NCBI GenBank assembly: GCA_028564925.1
Contig: CM053031.1
Span: 163,631,226 to 163,695,225 of the forward strand
Length of the DNA stretch: 64,000 nucleotides
Direction of reading: 5' to 3'
Source: Lithobates sylvaticus
Lineage: Eukaryota > Chordata > Amphibia > Anura > Ranidae
This document shows positions 1 through 11,684 of this stretch, one piece after another (position 1 is the first letter of the stretch; the number at the start of each line of letters is the position of its first letter). Made by a program: the position numbers and the translations under genes. The notes beneath the pieces are model-generated. The model did not search any database and was not told the DNA's origin. It saw only the letters and a program-made list of their open reading frames with translations.

Positions 1-681
1 TAAGTAGCATCTCCCCATTCTGCCTAGCAACTAGTGACGCCGATCTCTGCTCCCTGTGATTGGAGCAGAGATCAGCATTCACGGAGAGCCACGCCCCCCC
101 CCCACAGTTAAAAACACGCCTCTAGGAACATGTAACCCCTACACTGCCACCTAGTGGTTAACCCCTTCACTGCCAGTGTCATTTATACAGGAATCAATGC
201 AAAAAAATAAAAATAAAAATCGCTGATCGCCATTACTAGTAAACAAAAAAATTATTAACAACAATGCTATAAAACTATCCGTTATTTTGTAAACGCTATA
301 ACTTCTGCGCAAACCAATCGCTTATTGTGATTTTTTTTTACCAAAAATATGTCGAGAAATACGTATCGGCCTAAACTGAGGGAAAAAAAATGTTTTTTTT
401 TATATATATTTTTGGGGGATATTTATAATAGCAAAAAGTAAAAAATGTGTTTTTTCAAGATTGACGCTCTTTTTTGTTTATAGCGCAAAAAATAAAAAAA
501 CCGCAGGGGCGATCAAATACCACCAAAAGAAAGCTCTATTTGTGGGAAAATAAGGACGTCAATTTTGTTTGGGAGCCACGTCGCACGACCGCGCAATTGT
601 TAGTTAAAGCGACGCAGTGCCGAATCGCAAAAAGGGGCCTGGTCCTTTGGCTGCAAATTGATCCGGTCTGAAAGTGGTTAA
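1..681 (+). mobile_element. piggyBac-type miniature element (copy 1, left end outside window)
   Basis: Noncoding element ending in AAGTGG followed by TTAA (678-681), the piggyBac target. It shares its right ~400 bases with the elements at 46838-47721 and 51930-52885 and, reversed, at 33865-35765. Shared landmarks include TTTTGTAAACGCTATAAC, TACGTATCGGCCTAAACTG and ACCACCAAAAGAAAGCTC. A 12-bp-arm hairpin (GATCTCTGCTCC / GGAGCAGAGATC) lies at about 51-88. Short open frames inside are chance. The piggyBac assignment rests on the TTAA target and the shared tail with the transposase-bearing copy at 1681-5369. Confidence 0.75.
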
Positions 682-1384
682 GTAGTGCTTTTCGCCAAAG
701 AAGGGGTTAATGTCACCCATGTTGCGGCAATTCATTGAAATGGGCAGGGGTGTTTTGGGAAACGCTGTAGGGTTGTCCCGATACCGATACTAATATCAGT
801 ACCGATACCGAGTATTTGCAGGAGTACTTTTAGTCGTGCAAATGCTCCCGATGCTTCACCTGATACCTGGACACTCAGGAACAATCAGTGTGGTGGCAGG
901 GAAGTTTTAATCACCGATCTCCCTGTGTGGCTGGCTTTCAATAAAGCATCTGAAAGCCGCAGAGGGGAGAGGAGAAGCACAGGGAAGATCCGCGATAACG
1001 TCCCCACACCGATTTTTCCTGAGTGTTCCCTGTGTCCTCCTCCGGCTCTATGAGTGCGCTACTCCATGTTCACCTCTGGTGTAATAAAAAATAAAAAAAC
1101 ACCAACTGTCCATGGTAATAAATAAAAAACACTGACTGTCCTTCAGACATTGCACATACCCGATCAGGGTAAACGGCCAAAAAAATTGCCCATTTACCAC
1201 ATGATTGACTGTGTCCAATTACAGCCAGTCACAAGTATAAACAGTTTCCAGGGATCTCTCCTCTCTCATCACACACCGATCGTATGAGGAGAGAGTAGAG
1301 ATCTGAGATCTGTTAGTGTTACAATTTATTACAATTACTGTCGGCACAACACGACCCCCCCCCCCCCCAATAAAGAGGATCCAT
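682..1384. other. no gene; decayed repeat sequence
   Basis: No coding region is supported. Around 775-830 there is a self-complementary stretch built on CCGATACCGATACT and ATCAGTACCGATACCGAG, as in the ends of some DNA transposons, but no partner end was found. An 11-C run lies near 1355. Confidence 0.4.
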
Positions 1385-1665
1385 CAACAGCTCAGCCGTT
1401 CTGGATCTGGAATGATAGCTCATTTGTCACGACCCAGCTGTCACAAAGGCCGCCATCGATACCATCTGGAACTGACAGCCCACCATCAGTACCACTAACG
1501 GTACCGCCATCAGTACCATCTGGATCTGGCAGCTCATCTGTTACAGCCCACCTGTCACACAGGCCCGCCATCACTACCGCCACACAGGCCATCAGTAACC
1601 TGTCACACAGGCCGCCATCAGTGAGCTGTCAGTAGCACCACCAGTTCCGTCACACAGGCCCGCCA
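1385..1665 (+). repeat. degenerate tandem repeat upstream of the piggyBac transposase
   Basis: Irregular units of roughly 60-75 bases recur with the words CATCAGTACCATCTGGA, CAGCTCAT, CAGCCCACC and GTCACACAGGCC. The tract sits just before the transposase start at 1681, so it is probably the 5' untranslated part of that element. Open frames here are low-complexity products of the repeat. Confidence 0.55.
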
Positions 1666-1680
1666 AAAAGTACTGTCATC

Positions 1681-3367
1681 ATGTCTCAGTTTATACAGCT
1701 GAGGCACACAACATCCTTACCAAATCAGATGAGCAGCGGGGAGCTCCCATCATCCGATTGTGGTTCAGAATATGAGCCAGTGGAGGGTAGTGGATTGGAG
1801 TCCGAGTCAGCGGAGGAAACCGCCCCTCCTAAAAGAGCAATGAGATCAGGACCAAGATCATAAGACCTGCCTACCACCAGCAGCGCCAGACCCCGGGAAG
1901 AGGAGCCCAGTATAAGTACTGGAATTGCACATCCAACCCAAAGAATCCGGGCCCAGTCCTACCTTCCTGATGCCCTGGCAAACACCTTATGGTTGCCTGC
2001 CAACTCAGGATTCGCTACAATCCCCCCTTTCACTGCACAGCCAGGTTTGCAGCCCAACACTTAGTTTTTCAGATCTGGACTATTTCTATTTGTTTTTCCC
2101 CTGAAGATTTGTTGCAGTACATGGTGGACCAAACAAATCTCTATGCAGAGCAATTTATTGCTGCCAACCCCAATTCGTCCTACACCCATATGTTTAATTG
2201 GCGACGTCTCACACTAGACTTATTCAAATTGTTTTTGGGCCTTACTTTTAAAATGGGGCTTACAAAGAAAAACAAAATGCATGCCTATTGGTCCACCCAC
2301 CCAATGCCCATTTATTCTGCTGTCATGTCCAGGACACGGTACGATATGATTATGCGCTTCCTACATTTCAATGACAATTCGCAGTGCCCTCACTAAGATC
2401 ATCCCAACCACGGCAAATTCGCCCCCTAATAAACTCTTACCAAACGATTTTCTGAAGTGTTTATGCCCAACCAAAAGATTTGTGTAGACGAATCCCTTAT
2501 CCACTCTACTGACCGGCTGCAATTCAAGCAGTATAACCCAAGTAAGAGAGCCAGGTACGGGTTGAAATTGAATAAATTGTGTGATCGAGCCACTGGATAC
2601 GTGTACACATTTCGTATTTATGAGGGCAAAGACTCCCAGCTCCATCCCTGCGAGTGTCCCACATATATAGGAACCAGTGGTAAAATTGTGTGGGACCTTG
2701 CATACCCCGTTCAAAAAAGGATACTACTTATATATGTAGATAATTACTACAGCAGCTTGCCCCTTTTCCGTCACCTGTAACGTGAACAAACCCTGGCCTG
2801 CGGTACCTTCCGAAAAAATAGGAAGGGCTTCCCACAGAGTTTACTATAAAAATGGCTACAATGACACCTTGGTGGAGGTTCAGAGAAGACGTGGCCCCTT
2901 AGTAAAGCCTGAATGTGTCCATGACTACAATCTGTGAAGGGGGGGTGGATTTAAATGATCAGATACTACAACCATATTTGTCAACCCGCAAGTCCAATTA
3001 TTTGTATAAGAAAGCTGCATTTCATCCGTTTCATATGGTCATGTTCAATTCGTTTGTCGATCAAAAATCACCCGAAAACCAACCCACCACCTACCTCAAA
3101 TATATTGAAGAAATCATCACTGCCCTGATTTACCAGCAAGGACCAACCCCAGGAAGCATTCGCTCTGATAGCGAGTTGACTTCATGAGAAACATTTTCTC
3201 TATAACATTCTCCCCCACAGAATCCGGAAGAAGACGCCAAAAGAGATGTGTAATGCTCAAATGGAGGAGTTAGAAGAGATACAAGTTATTATTGTCCCCA
3301 ATGTCCCTCCCAACCTGGCTTGTGTATCGGTGATTGCTTCAGAAATTACACATCCATCAGATATTAG
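1681..3367 (+). pseudogene. piggyBac-family transposase, broken
   Basis: Cut-and-paste transposase relic of about 560 codons, near the family's usual length. The start at 1681 gives an acidic N-terminus (SGELPSSDCGSEYEP), normal for this family. The DDE-type core follows: FLGLTFKMGL and RYDMIMRFLHFND at 2230-2380, CVDES with the first Asp at 2487-2489, LLIYVDNYYSS with the second Asp at 2739-2741, and GGVDLNDQ near 2945-2962. The C-terminus holds a Cys-rich zinc-binding-like domain at 3247-3367 (SYYCPQCPSQPGLCIGDC, then a stop). The frame is interrupted at least four times (stop at 1861-1863, breaks near 2396, 2780 and 3253), so it cannot be active. Homology is to PGBD4-like vertebrate piggyBac proteins. 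Confidence 0.88.
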
Positions 3368-5369
3368 TTCCCCTTATTAGTAACAGACTGCCATTTATCC
3401 ATTTCAATTAGCTGTGTGGATAATTTGCCTGCTACCATGTTTCTACCTTCCATGTTAACAGACCCTGGCCTGTTTACAGACAATGTCTTTGCCTGCCGTT
3501 TTAACCACATTTCTGACTTCCACGTGCACCAACCTTCAGCCTATTTACCGACGATGCCTTTGCTTGCCGTTATAACCACGTTTGACTTCCACATGCACCG
3601 ACCTCAGCATGTTAAAATCGACCATGTTTTTGCCTGCCACTTGGACTGATCTTTTGCCCTTCTACTTTAGTACACATGGGTCTCACTTATGTTAGGGGCT
3701 TCAGAACAGCACAGAAAAATCCATCTGGTTGCCCAGAGGCTTCAAAGAGATTTGGGTGGGAGAAGCCTCTACCCCTGTCCCCCTGGCCCTAAAGCTTGAT
3801 GGTCCTTCCTGCTGCCTGGACCAATACTTTGGCTGTGCTGACCATATCGCTGCCTGTAATGACCCAGGACTTTATGGACTGTTTCTTTCTGCTGCCTTGA
3901 CAAATACTTGGGCTGTGTTCACCATATCTCTGCCTGCTGCCTCTGACTATGGACAGTATTTCTGCCTGCTACCTGGACCAATGCTTTGGCTGTGCTGACA
4001 GTATGTCTGCCTGTACTATGGACAGTATTCCTGCCTGCTGCCTGGACGATTGCTTTTGCTATCGCTGACCACATCCCTGCCTGCTGCCTGGACCGATGCT
4101 CTCCTCTGTGGACCACTGCACTACTAAAACCACAGGTAATCTTTTGTTATTTAGTATGAACATGTTATGTGTAAAAAAAAATTTGAAGGGCCTTCAAAAA
4201 ATGTGATTGGTAGTCAGGAAATTATATGTGTAATTTATGCTCCTAGAACGCCTGGCGGTGCTATTTGGATGTTGGGCCTCTGTATATGGCCAGGCTTTGT
4301 AAAAAAAAAAAAGTGTCACACGTGGTATTGTTATGCTCAGGGGGAGAAGCAGAATGTATTTTGGGGTGTAATTTTTGCCATGTACATGCTATGTGTTGGA
4401 AATCATATAAACGAAAACGCATTTCTTCTACAAAGTTGTCCATTTTTTTCTCCCACGGCTTCTGAAGACTTCTGGAAAAAAATGAATCGTTCAAAAGACT
4501 ATTTCTCAGATTATACGATGGGGTGTTTGCCTTCCAAAATGGGGTCATTTTGTGAGTGTGTCCATTGTACTGGTGCTCCAGGGCCTTCAAAAGTGAGATA
4601 GGTCGTCATGAAATTATGTGTGTAATTTTGCTCCTAGAACGCCTGGAGGTGCCACTTGGATGTTGGGCCTCTGTATGTGGCCAGACTGTGTAAAAAGTCT
4701 CACACATGTGGTATAGCCATACTCAGGAGTAGCAGAACATATTTTTGGGTGTAGTTGCAAGTATGCATATGCTGTGTTCAAGAAATAACCTGTCAATACG
4801 ATAAGTATGCGTATTAAAAAACAAAAAACCCTCTTAATTTTCCCAAGAATTGTGGGGGAAAAAAATTACAACTTCAAAAAAACTCACCATGCCTCTTACT
4901 AAAAACCTTGGACTGTCTCTACTTTCGAAAAAGGGGTTATTTGGGGGGTATTTGTACTTTTGATTGTTCAAGAAATGATAGGCCTTCAGTACATCAGGTG
5001 TGATCAATTATTTGCACCCTAACTTGTAGACTTTCATACAGACTAAACAATATCCACTAATTTGGGTTATTTTTACCAAAGATATGTAGCAGTATAAATT
5101 TTGGCTCAAATTTATTTTGAAAAATTACGTATTTGCACAATTTTACAATAGAAACTAAAAAATAAAATTAAAAAAAAAAGTTTTCCAAAAATTTATTAAA
5201 AATGCAAAAAATAAAAAACCCAGCAGTGATTAAATACCAAAGGAAGGCTCTAATTGGGAGAAAAAAAAGTGATAAATTTTGTTTGGATGCAGTGTAGCAT
5301 GACAGAGTAATGGTCATTCAAAGCGTGAGCAATGAAAGCTGAAAATTGGTCTGGGCAGGAAGTGGTTAA
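3368..5369 (+). mobile_element. 3' noncoding tail of the piggyBac element, ending in TTAA
   Basis: Three parts are visible. From 3450 to 4110 there are degenerate repeats of words such as CTGCCTGGACCAAT and GGCTGTGCTGACC. From about 4190 to 5000 a unit of roughly 395 bases is present twice, each copy with GCTCCTAGAACGCCTGG and TTGGATGTTGGGCCTCTGTA. The last ~190 bases (5180-5369) resemble the right end of the miniature elements (ATTAAATACCAAAGGAAGGC, GGAAGTGGTTAA). TTAA is at 5366-5369. This links the coding copy to the miniature family. No separate gene is seen. Confidence 0.65.
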
Positions 5370-5494
5370 AGTGCTTTATTTTACAATCCTAGAAATTAAG
5401 AAAAGTGACACTTTTGTACTAAAACAATTTTTTTTTTAAATTTTAATCAAATCAACGAGGAACTCAAGTCTGCTCACAACCTGTAAAAAAAATA

Positions 5495-8057
5495 AAAATA
5501 TTGGCGTACATCACGGGACACAGAGCACTATAGTAGTTACTATGTGGGTTATCGGCCACCTTCAGGTGATGGACAATAGCACACCCTAAACAGGAAGTTG
5601 CCTCCCTATATAGCCCCTCAGTTTTTGTAGCAAAGCAATACACATATACCCCAGAAGAGGGGCGGGACCCTCTGTGTCCTGTGATGTACTTCAAGAAAAG
5701 GATTTTACAGGTAAGCCATTATATAGCCGGTATAACCGTTTATCGTACATCACGGGACACAGCACAGAGCACCATAGTAATTACTATGTGGGACGTCCCA
5801 TGGCAATGCTATTTGAGGGGAGGGAGACAACCCATAGGGCGCCAGACTTGGACCTATACTGCTGCCTGCAGCACACTGGGTTTAAAGACGATATCCTCAT
5901 GCCCTTTTTTACATCCACTTGATAACATCTGGTGAATGTATGGACTGCAGACCAAGTTACGGCCTTGCAGATCTGAGCCATGGAGGCTTGTGATGCACTG
6001 CCCCAGAAGCACTAACCGCTCTAGTAGAGTGCACTTTCACATGAAAACGTGAAATTTTACCTTTTAACCATTAGGCCTGAATTATAACTTACCGAATCTA
6101 CTTCGCAAAAGTGGATTTCGACGCTGCCTGTCCCTTCCTAGGACCCCTGGGCAGCATAATAAACATCAGTTATTCAGACCCGAGCAGTCTTTAAATAGAC
6201 CTTGACCGCTCTCACTACCTTAAGACAATGTAGTGAGTTTTCAACCGTAGACACTGGTTTTGGAAATAAAACGAAGGTAGGACAATATCTTAGTTTAGGT
6301 GAAAACCTAAAAATCACCTTAAAATATGGCTTCTTTACAGGAAAGAGCGGCCAACTCCTATACCCTTTTGCAGAGGGTATAGCAACCCAAAACACTATTT
6401 CCCTTGTCAGAAGGTCCATGAAGTGTGCTGTAACGGTTCAAAGGGCTGTTTTTGCAACACCGATCAAAAAAACTAAGTTCAAGTCCCAAGGGTTCAAGGG
6501 TGGTTTAACTGACGGAATAAGCCGCATTACCCCTTGTATAAAAACCCCGGACCAAAGAATGTGAAGCAAGCGGCCTTTGAACCAAGACTGATAAACCCGA
6601 GACTTGGCCCTTAATAGTACTCAAGGCGAGCTTCATTTGTACTTGGAAATATAACATGGGTAGAATTCTTGTTTTTCTACGAGGGTGGCAACCCTTGGAT
6701 TCACATGAGGAAACATAAGCCCTCCAGAGTCTACAATATATAACTCTGGAAGTCTGCTTCATTAATGAAGGTAGACATCACTGACCCGGAGAGACTACTC
6801 TTTAGAATGTGGGCTTCAATAGCCAAACCGTCAAACTTAGAGTTTGTAAGGTAGGATGGAATATCGGCCCCTGTGAGAGTAGGTCTGGCCATAGTGGAAG
6901 GGACCATGGATGCTCCACTGCCATCTTTAAGATTTCTGCATACCAGGACCTTCTGGGCCATGCTGGGGCTACAATTACCGGATTTCTTTCCAGCTTGATC
7001 CAGCAAAGAAGCCGTGGCAGCAACTGAATAGGGAATAAAGGGGGGGGGAGGATATTGCGCTGTATATGATTATGTAAGTGGAGCTGCTAGCATTCCCGAA
7101 AGATTGTCGGTGGGTCAAGAATGGGTTGTGGATAAATGCAGCGCTTATGAGGAAGTTTAGTACCTAAAGAAGTACTATATAAAGTGAGATCAAATGAAAT
7201 GGTGGTATGCAAGGAGAAGGGAAGAGGGTTTTTTAGCCAGGTGTGGCGTGATACCAGCCGCTATCTACCTTAGATATAAATGAATATAAAAGCATAAAAC
7301 CTCATGACATGAGCAATGTAAAAAACGTATTATATAATGAAATTTTAAAAGTTATATTAAACAAATACTGGAAAAAAACAACACATGTGATTAGTAATTA
7401 GTGAAAAAAGTCCTTGATTTGTTTAAGTGATAAATAAATTGTGACAGATATATAAAAAATGGATAAAAGTGACAATATGGGCTCAACAGTGGTTGAGGCA
7501 GTTAGTGCTGGGTGAGAAACCTATACACTGAAGTGTATGGTAGTGAAGTCCATAAGGATGGTTGGTGGTCAAGTGAAATGGCACAATTTCCAGCAGGTGA
7601 CTCTGTTCAATGTGTTACGTGGGGTGATGCTTGACTGATGGCTCTTAAGCCTAATGGAATAAGGCTTACCAAATGAAGTGGACTTGAAGGGGCATATGCC
7701 TCACAAGTCGCAAACGCTTATCATTAAAGGGTTGGCAGGTCTCTGCTCCACACAATGGCTCCAAGGTTCCTACAGGTACCGCATGGGTCAGTGGTCACAG
7801 GGAGATGTGTATCGGATGGAAACGTGGGTAACAACTCTCCATGTAGACAACCGTATTATATCATGGAAGGAAAAAGCTTACATAGCGTAATAACATTTAA
7901 GAAGGTTTTTAATAATGTATGAACAGATTAAAAACACTCACATTTAGGAGAATTAAAACAGGCCTGTTTGTAAAATAAAGATGGCGTGGTGCTGTCGCTC
8001 TGGTCCACATACCACATAGTAATTACTATGGTGCTCTGTGTCCCGTGATGTACGATA
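5495..8057 (-). mobile_element. DIRS-type tyrosine-recombinase retrotransposon fossil A
   Basis: A broken, heavily reduced DIRS copy. Terminal-repeat sequence (TACATCACGGGACACAG) occurs at about 5505 and 5746 and inverted at about 5672 and 8035, the arrangement expected from DIRS inverted ends plus an internal complementary region. Between 5800 and 7025 the minus strand shows decayed recombinase sequence and a stretch related to the RNase H/recombinase junction of fossil B. It belongs to a different subfamily from B and looks older. Fossil B begins immediately after its right end. A block at 7030-7995 is unrelated sequence. Confidence 0.7.
7030..7995. other. unassigned block within DIRS fossil A
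   Basis: AT-rich sequence with no coding signal and no match to DIRS parts. It lies between the decayed recombinase and the right terminal repeat of fossil A, so it is likely a later insertion or an unrecognised noncoding part. No terminal inverted repeat or target duplication could be fixed by eye. Confidence 0.3.
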
Positions 8058-8058
8058 A

Positions 8059-8387
8059 AGAAAACTGGAGTTAGTACTTACCGGTAACTCCTTTTCCAGT
8101 GATCTTCCAGGACAGCCCTTGAGAGATGGAGTCCCTCCCATCGACACAGGAAACACATTGCCAATCAGTTCTTAAGGCGGTCCCTCAGGTCCCTGGTCAG
8201 TCATTCACCAAGAACCGAAGGATGGAACTGAAAAATATATATAAACCACACAGGTAATAATGTTAGTACATTCCAATAATATAATAGGGTGGCATCGTGC
8301 TGTCCTGGAAGATCACTGGAAAAGGAGTTACCGGTAAGTACTAACTCCAGTTTTCCCCAAGTGCTCTTCCAGGACAGCCCTTGAGAG
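8059..8387. repeat. DIRS B terminal repeat and internal complementary region
   Basis: A 57-bp perfect inverted repeat: 8059-8115 (starting GAAAACTGGAGTTAGTAC) and 8299-8355 (ending GTACTAACTCCAGTTTTC). Directly after, 8356-8387 (CCAAGTGCTCTTCCAGGACA and onward) matches the outer tip of the opposite terminal repeat at 21740-21771. One block thus carries the outer tips of both ends side by side, the hallmark DIRS internal complementary region thought to template a circular intermediate. Confidence 0.85.
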
Positions 8388-8408
8388 GATCCCCAAGTAC
8401 TTACCAGA

Positions 8409-9420
8409 TTAGGGTGGGACCACGGCTTGGAGGGCTTTCCTCCCAAAAGCCTGATCCTGACTAGACATTAAGTCCAGTCTATAGTGCTTTGTAAAGGTAG
8501 AAAAGCTGGACCATGTGGCTGCTTTACATATCTGCTCCGGGGTGGCACCAGCCCTCTCTGCCCAAGATGCTGACAGTGCCCTTGTGGAATAAGCTTTAAT
8601 ACCACCAGGAGGCTCTTTACTCAAAGCTTTATACCCCTCTGCTATGGCTAGTCTAATCCATCTAGCTATGGTTACTTTTGAAGCCTTTTGCCCTTTTCGT
8701 TTCCCTGAAAAGAGTACAAAAAGTGAGTCAGAGACTCTAATGTCTCCGTTACTCTTAAGTATTCTAAAATACATCTTCTTACATCTAATAAATGAAAACG
8801 ACTCTCCTTTTCATTTGCTGCGTTCTGACAAAAAGATGGTAGAACAATATCCTGTGACCTGTGAAAACTGGATGATACTTTTGGTAAAAACCCAGGGTCT
8901 GTTTTTAGGATGACTCTGTCCTCTAGGATCTGCAAGAAAGGTTCTCTCATGGAAAGGGCCTGAATTTCACTGACCCTGCGGGCTGACGTGATTGCCACCA
9001 GCATTGCTGTTTTTAGAGTAAGTAGTCTTAGAGAGGCCTCTGAGATGGGTTCAAAAGGTGACCCTAAGAAAGCTTTTAACACCACAGCAAGATCCCAGGA
9101 TGGAGCTCTAATGAGTTTAACTGGTTTGCGTCTAGCAACTGCCTTACAAAATCTAGAGATAAAAGGATCCTCTTGTAACCGCTTATCTAGATATACACTC
9201 AAGGCTGCTATCTGTACTTTGATTAGTACTAAGGGATAACCCCTTGTCTATCCCCTCCTGGAGAAATTGGAGAATGTTTGCGATATCCATGCTTTTCTCC
9301 CCATTGTTACTCAGCCAGCTATTGAACTTTTTCCAAACCTTCTTGTAGATTGCTCTAGTGACTGGTTTGCGGCGCTGAAGTAAAGTTGCAATAACTTTTT
9401 CAGATAGACCCTTACGCCTC
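8409..9420 (-). mobile_element. DIRS B tyrosine recombinase region
   Basis: Minus-strand sequence for a phage-integrase-like recombinase. The N-terminal helices lie near 9400-9200 (LRRKGLSEKVIATLLQ, then AIYKKVWKKFNSWL). The catalytic half follows, with TSARRVSEIQALS (first active-site Arg region) near 8960-9000 and STRALSASWAERAGA with CKAATWSSFSTFTKHY (His/Trp/Tyr region) near 8480-8600. Fossil; described only as a part of element B. Confidence 0.85.
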
Positions 9421-11295
9421 AGAATTTCCTCCTCCGTAACCATGCTGACAGATTCAGCATGGCCACCTGGGGATGAAAAAGAGGTCCCTGCGACAGGAGA
9501 TCTCGTCTGAGGGGAAGCCCCAGAGGCGGGTGGTCTGATAATTGCAGCAAGGTTGTGAACCAGGGTCTCTTGGGCCAAAACGGTGCTACTAAAATTAGAC
9601 ATGTTTCTTCTACCAGAAATTTTGTCAAAACTCTCGGAATGAGGTGGAGAGGAGGGAATGCATACGCCAGGCTGAAAGTCCATGGAGTCTGAAAAGTGTC
9701 CACTGCCAAGGGCTGATCTCCTGGGCGTAGCGAGCAAAAATCTGGGACCTTTGCATTCTCTCTGTTCGCAAACAGATCCACTATTGGATTTCCCCAATGG
9801 GCTGTTATGAGCTTGAAAACCTCTGGGTGCAAGGACCATTCCTGATTCGATATCCACTGTCGACTCAGGAAGTCCGCAGTATTGTTCAGCTCCCCTTTTA
9901 AGTGTATAGCTGAAATTGACTCCAGATTTGCCTCTGCCCACTGGATTATGCTTCTGGTTACTGACATTAACCGAGGACTTCTGGTACCTCCCTGTTTGTT
10001 TAAATATGCTACAGCCGTCATGTTGTCTGAACGGACCTGTAGATGGTGGCCCTGAATCTTGCTTTGAAAGGCTACTAAAGCTCTCAGTATCGCTGTAAGC
10101 TCCTTCCAATTTGAGGAGAAACCCTTCTCCTCTGGTGTCCAACCTCCCTGAGCCCAGCTCAAGCCTAGATGGGCTCCCCAGCCCCAACTGCTCGCGTCTG
10201 GTCAGTGTGGACGAGATAGGAAGAACCCAGGGAACCCCTTTGTTCAGGTTCCCTGCGTTCTTCCACCACCAGAGGGAGCGTTTTACCTTTGAGGGGATCA
10301 AGACCTCCTCGTCCAGACCCTTGCCTTTTAGCCATTCCAACAGGAACCACTGAAGGTCTCTGATGGAATCTTGCCCACTGCACGGCCGGGATGGCTGCCG
10401 TCATTAGGCCTAATACCGACATCACCTCCCTGACCGTACATTGGGGGCTGCTTTGAAGAAAAGGCATTTTCTGCCACAGATTTGATATCTTTTCTTCTGG
10501 CAGCTACTATCCTCTGAGGTACTGACGGGATCCTGTACCCCAAGTACATGATCTCCTGAGTTGGGGTAAATTTTGATTTCTCTTGGCTGATGATCCACCC
10601 CAGCTGACTTAAGTTGAGCTGCGTCAACTCTAGGTCCTGGGACAGCTGACTGAGTGTGCTGTGATCAGAAGATCGTCCAAGTAGGGGATGATTGAGACTG
10701 ACTTGAGTCTCAATGGAACTAGTGCCTCCCCCAGAACCTTGGTAAAGACTCTGGGGGAGGACGACAGTCCGAAAGGGAGTGCCCTGCACTGGAAATTATA
10801 TATTTTTGTGTCTATCTGCACTGCCATCCGAAGAAATTTCTGGCATTCCTTCCTTATTGGGATGTGCAGATAGGCGTCCCTTAGATCCAGGGTAGCCATA
10901 AAAACTCCCTCTTGGAGAAGATTCCTTACCGAATAAATGGACTCCATCCGAAATCTTTTGTAGCGGATGGAGTGGTTCAGAGGTCGGAGGTTCATAATTA
11001 GTCTGAACCTCCCGGACGGCTTCTTTACCACAAAAATATGAGAGTAAAAACCGTCCCCCTGTTCCTTAACGGGGACTGGTGTCAATACTTCTTGATCCAC
11101 CATTTCCGCTATCAGAAGTGGTAAGGCCCTGGCTTTTTCTGAGTGACTTGGTAGCTTTGTCACCAGAAATCTTGAGGGTGGGCTGCTCTGAAACTCCAGC
11201 GCATAACCTCTTTTTATGATATTCAGAACGTAATCGTTTGATGTTACCCTTTCCCACTGTGGGAGAAAATTGCTTAACCTTCCCCCCACCGACAC
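9419..11295 (-). mobile_element. DIRS B reverse transcriptase and RNase H region
   Basis: Reverse transcriptase motifs on the minus strand: GRFRLIMNLRPLN, MATLDLRDAYLHIPI, ALPFGLSSSPRVFTK and the catalytic IPYLDDLLI. RNase H follows (NWKELTAILRALVAFQ, LQVRSDNMTAVAYLNKQ, SAIHLKGELNNTADFLSRQ). This order is standard for DIRS pol. Part of fossil B; broken. Confidence 0.88.
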
Positions 11296-11302
11296 CCTGA
11301 TG

Positions 11303-11484
11303 TCACTGGGGTTTGGGGTTTTGACTGGGGCGGTTAAAAAGTATGCCCCCTTTTCCTTTCCCTTTTTGTCCCGCCCAATGCTTCTTGGGCTTGAACTCCT
11401 CCTCTGCTTTGGAGGGCTCCTTAGAGGGACGAAAAAATTTTCTGGGAAAACTTTTCTTTTTTATGGGAAAGGTTTTCTTTTTAT
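11303..11484 (-). mobile_element. DIRS B gag-region continuation on the far side of the L1
   Basis: A basic, Lys/Pro-rich stretch (KKSFPRKFFRPSKEPSKAEE, then KKHWAGQKGKGKGG) between the reverse transcriptase and the L1 insertion point. It is the far-side neighbour of the gag-like region at 19810-21048; the L1 separates the two. Confidence 0.7.
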
Positions 11485-11498
11485 CCGCCGTTCTTTCT
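11485..11498. repeat. L1 target-site duplication, left copy
   Basis: CCGCCGTTCTTTCT, identical to 19818-19831. The pair brackets the L1 exactly, with the L1 poly(A) tail (poly-T on this strand) starting at once after it. Confidence 0.95.
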
Positions 11499-11684
11499 TT
11501 TTTTTTTTTTAATTCTTTATTTATTTCAAAGTTTTCAACATACAAATACACAGTAATTCCTTTCACCCTATAAACCCTTTTTTCCTTTTTACCCTCCCCC
11601 GCCCCTTCCGCCCCGCCTTGCAGATCTTTCTCCCTTTCATATGTACTACTATCCACCAGGTTGTCTGTCGTATAAATGTTTAAG

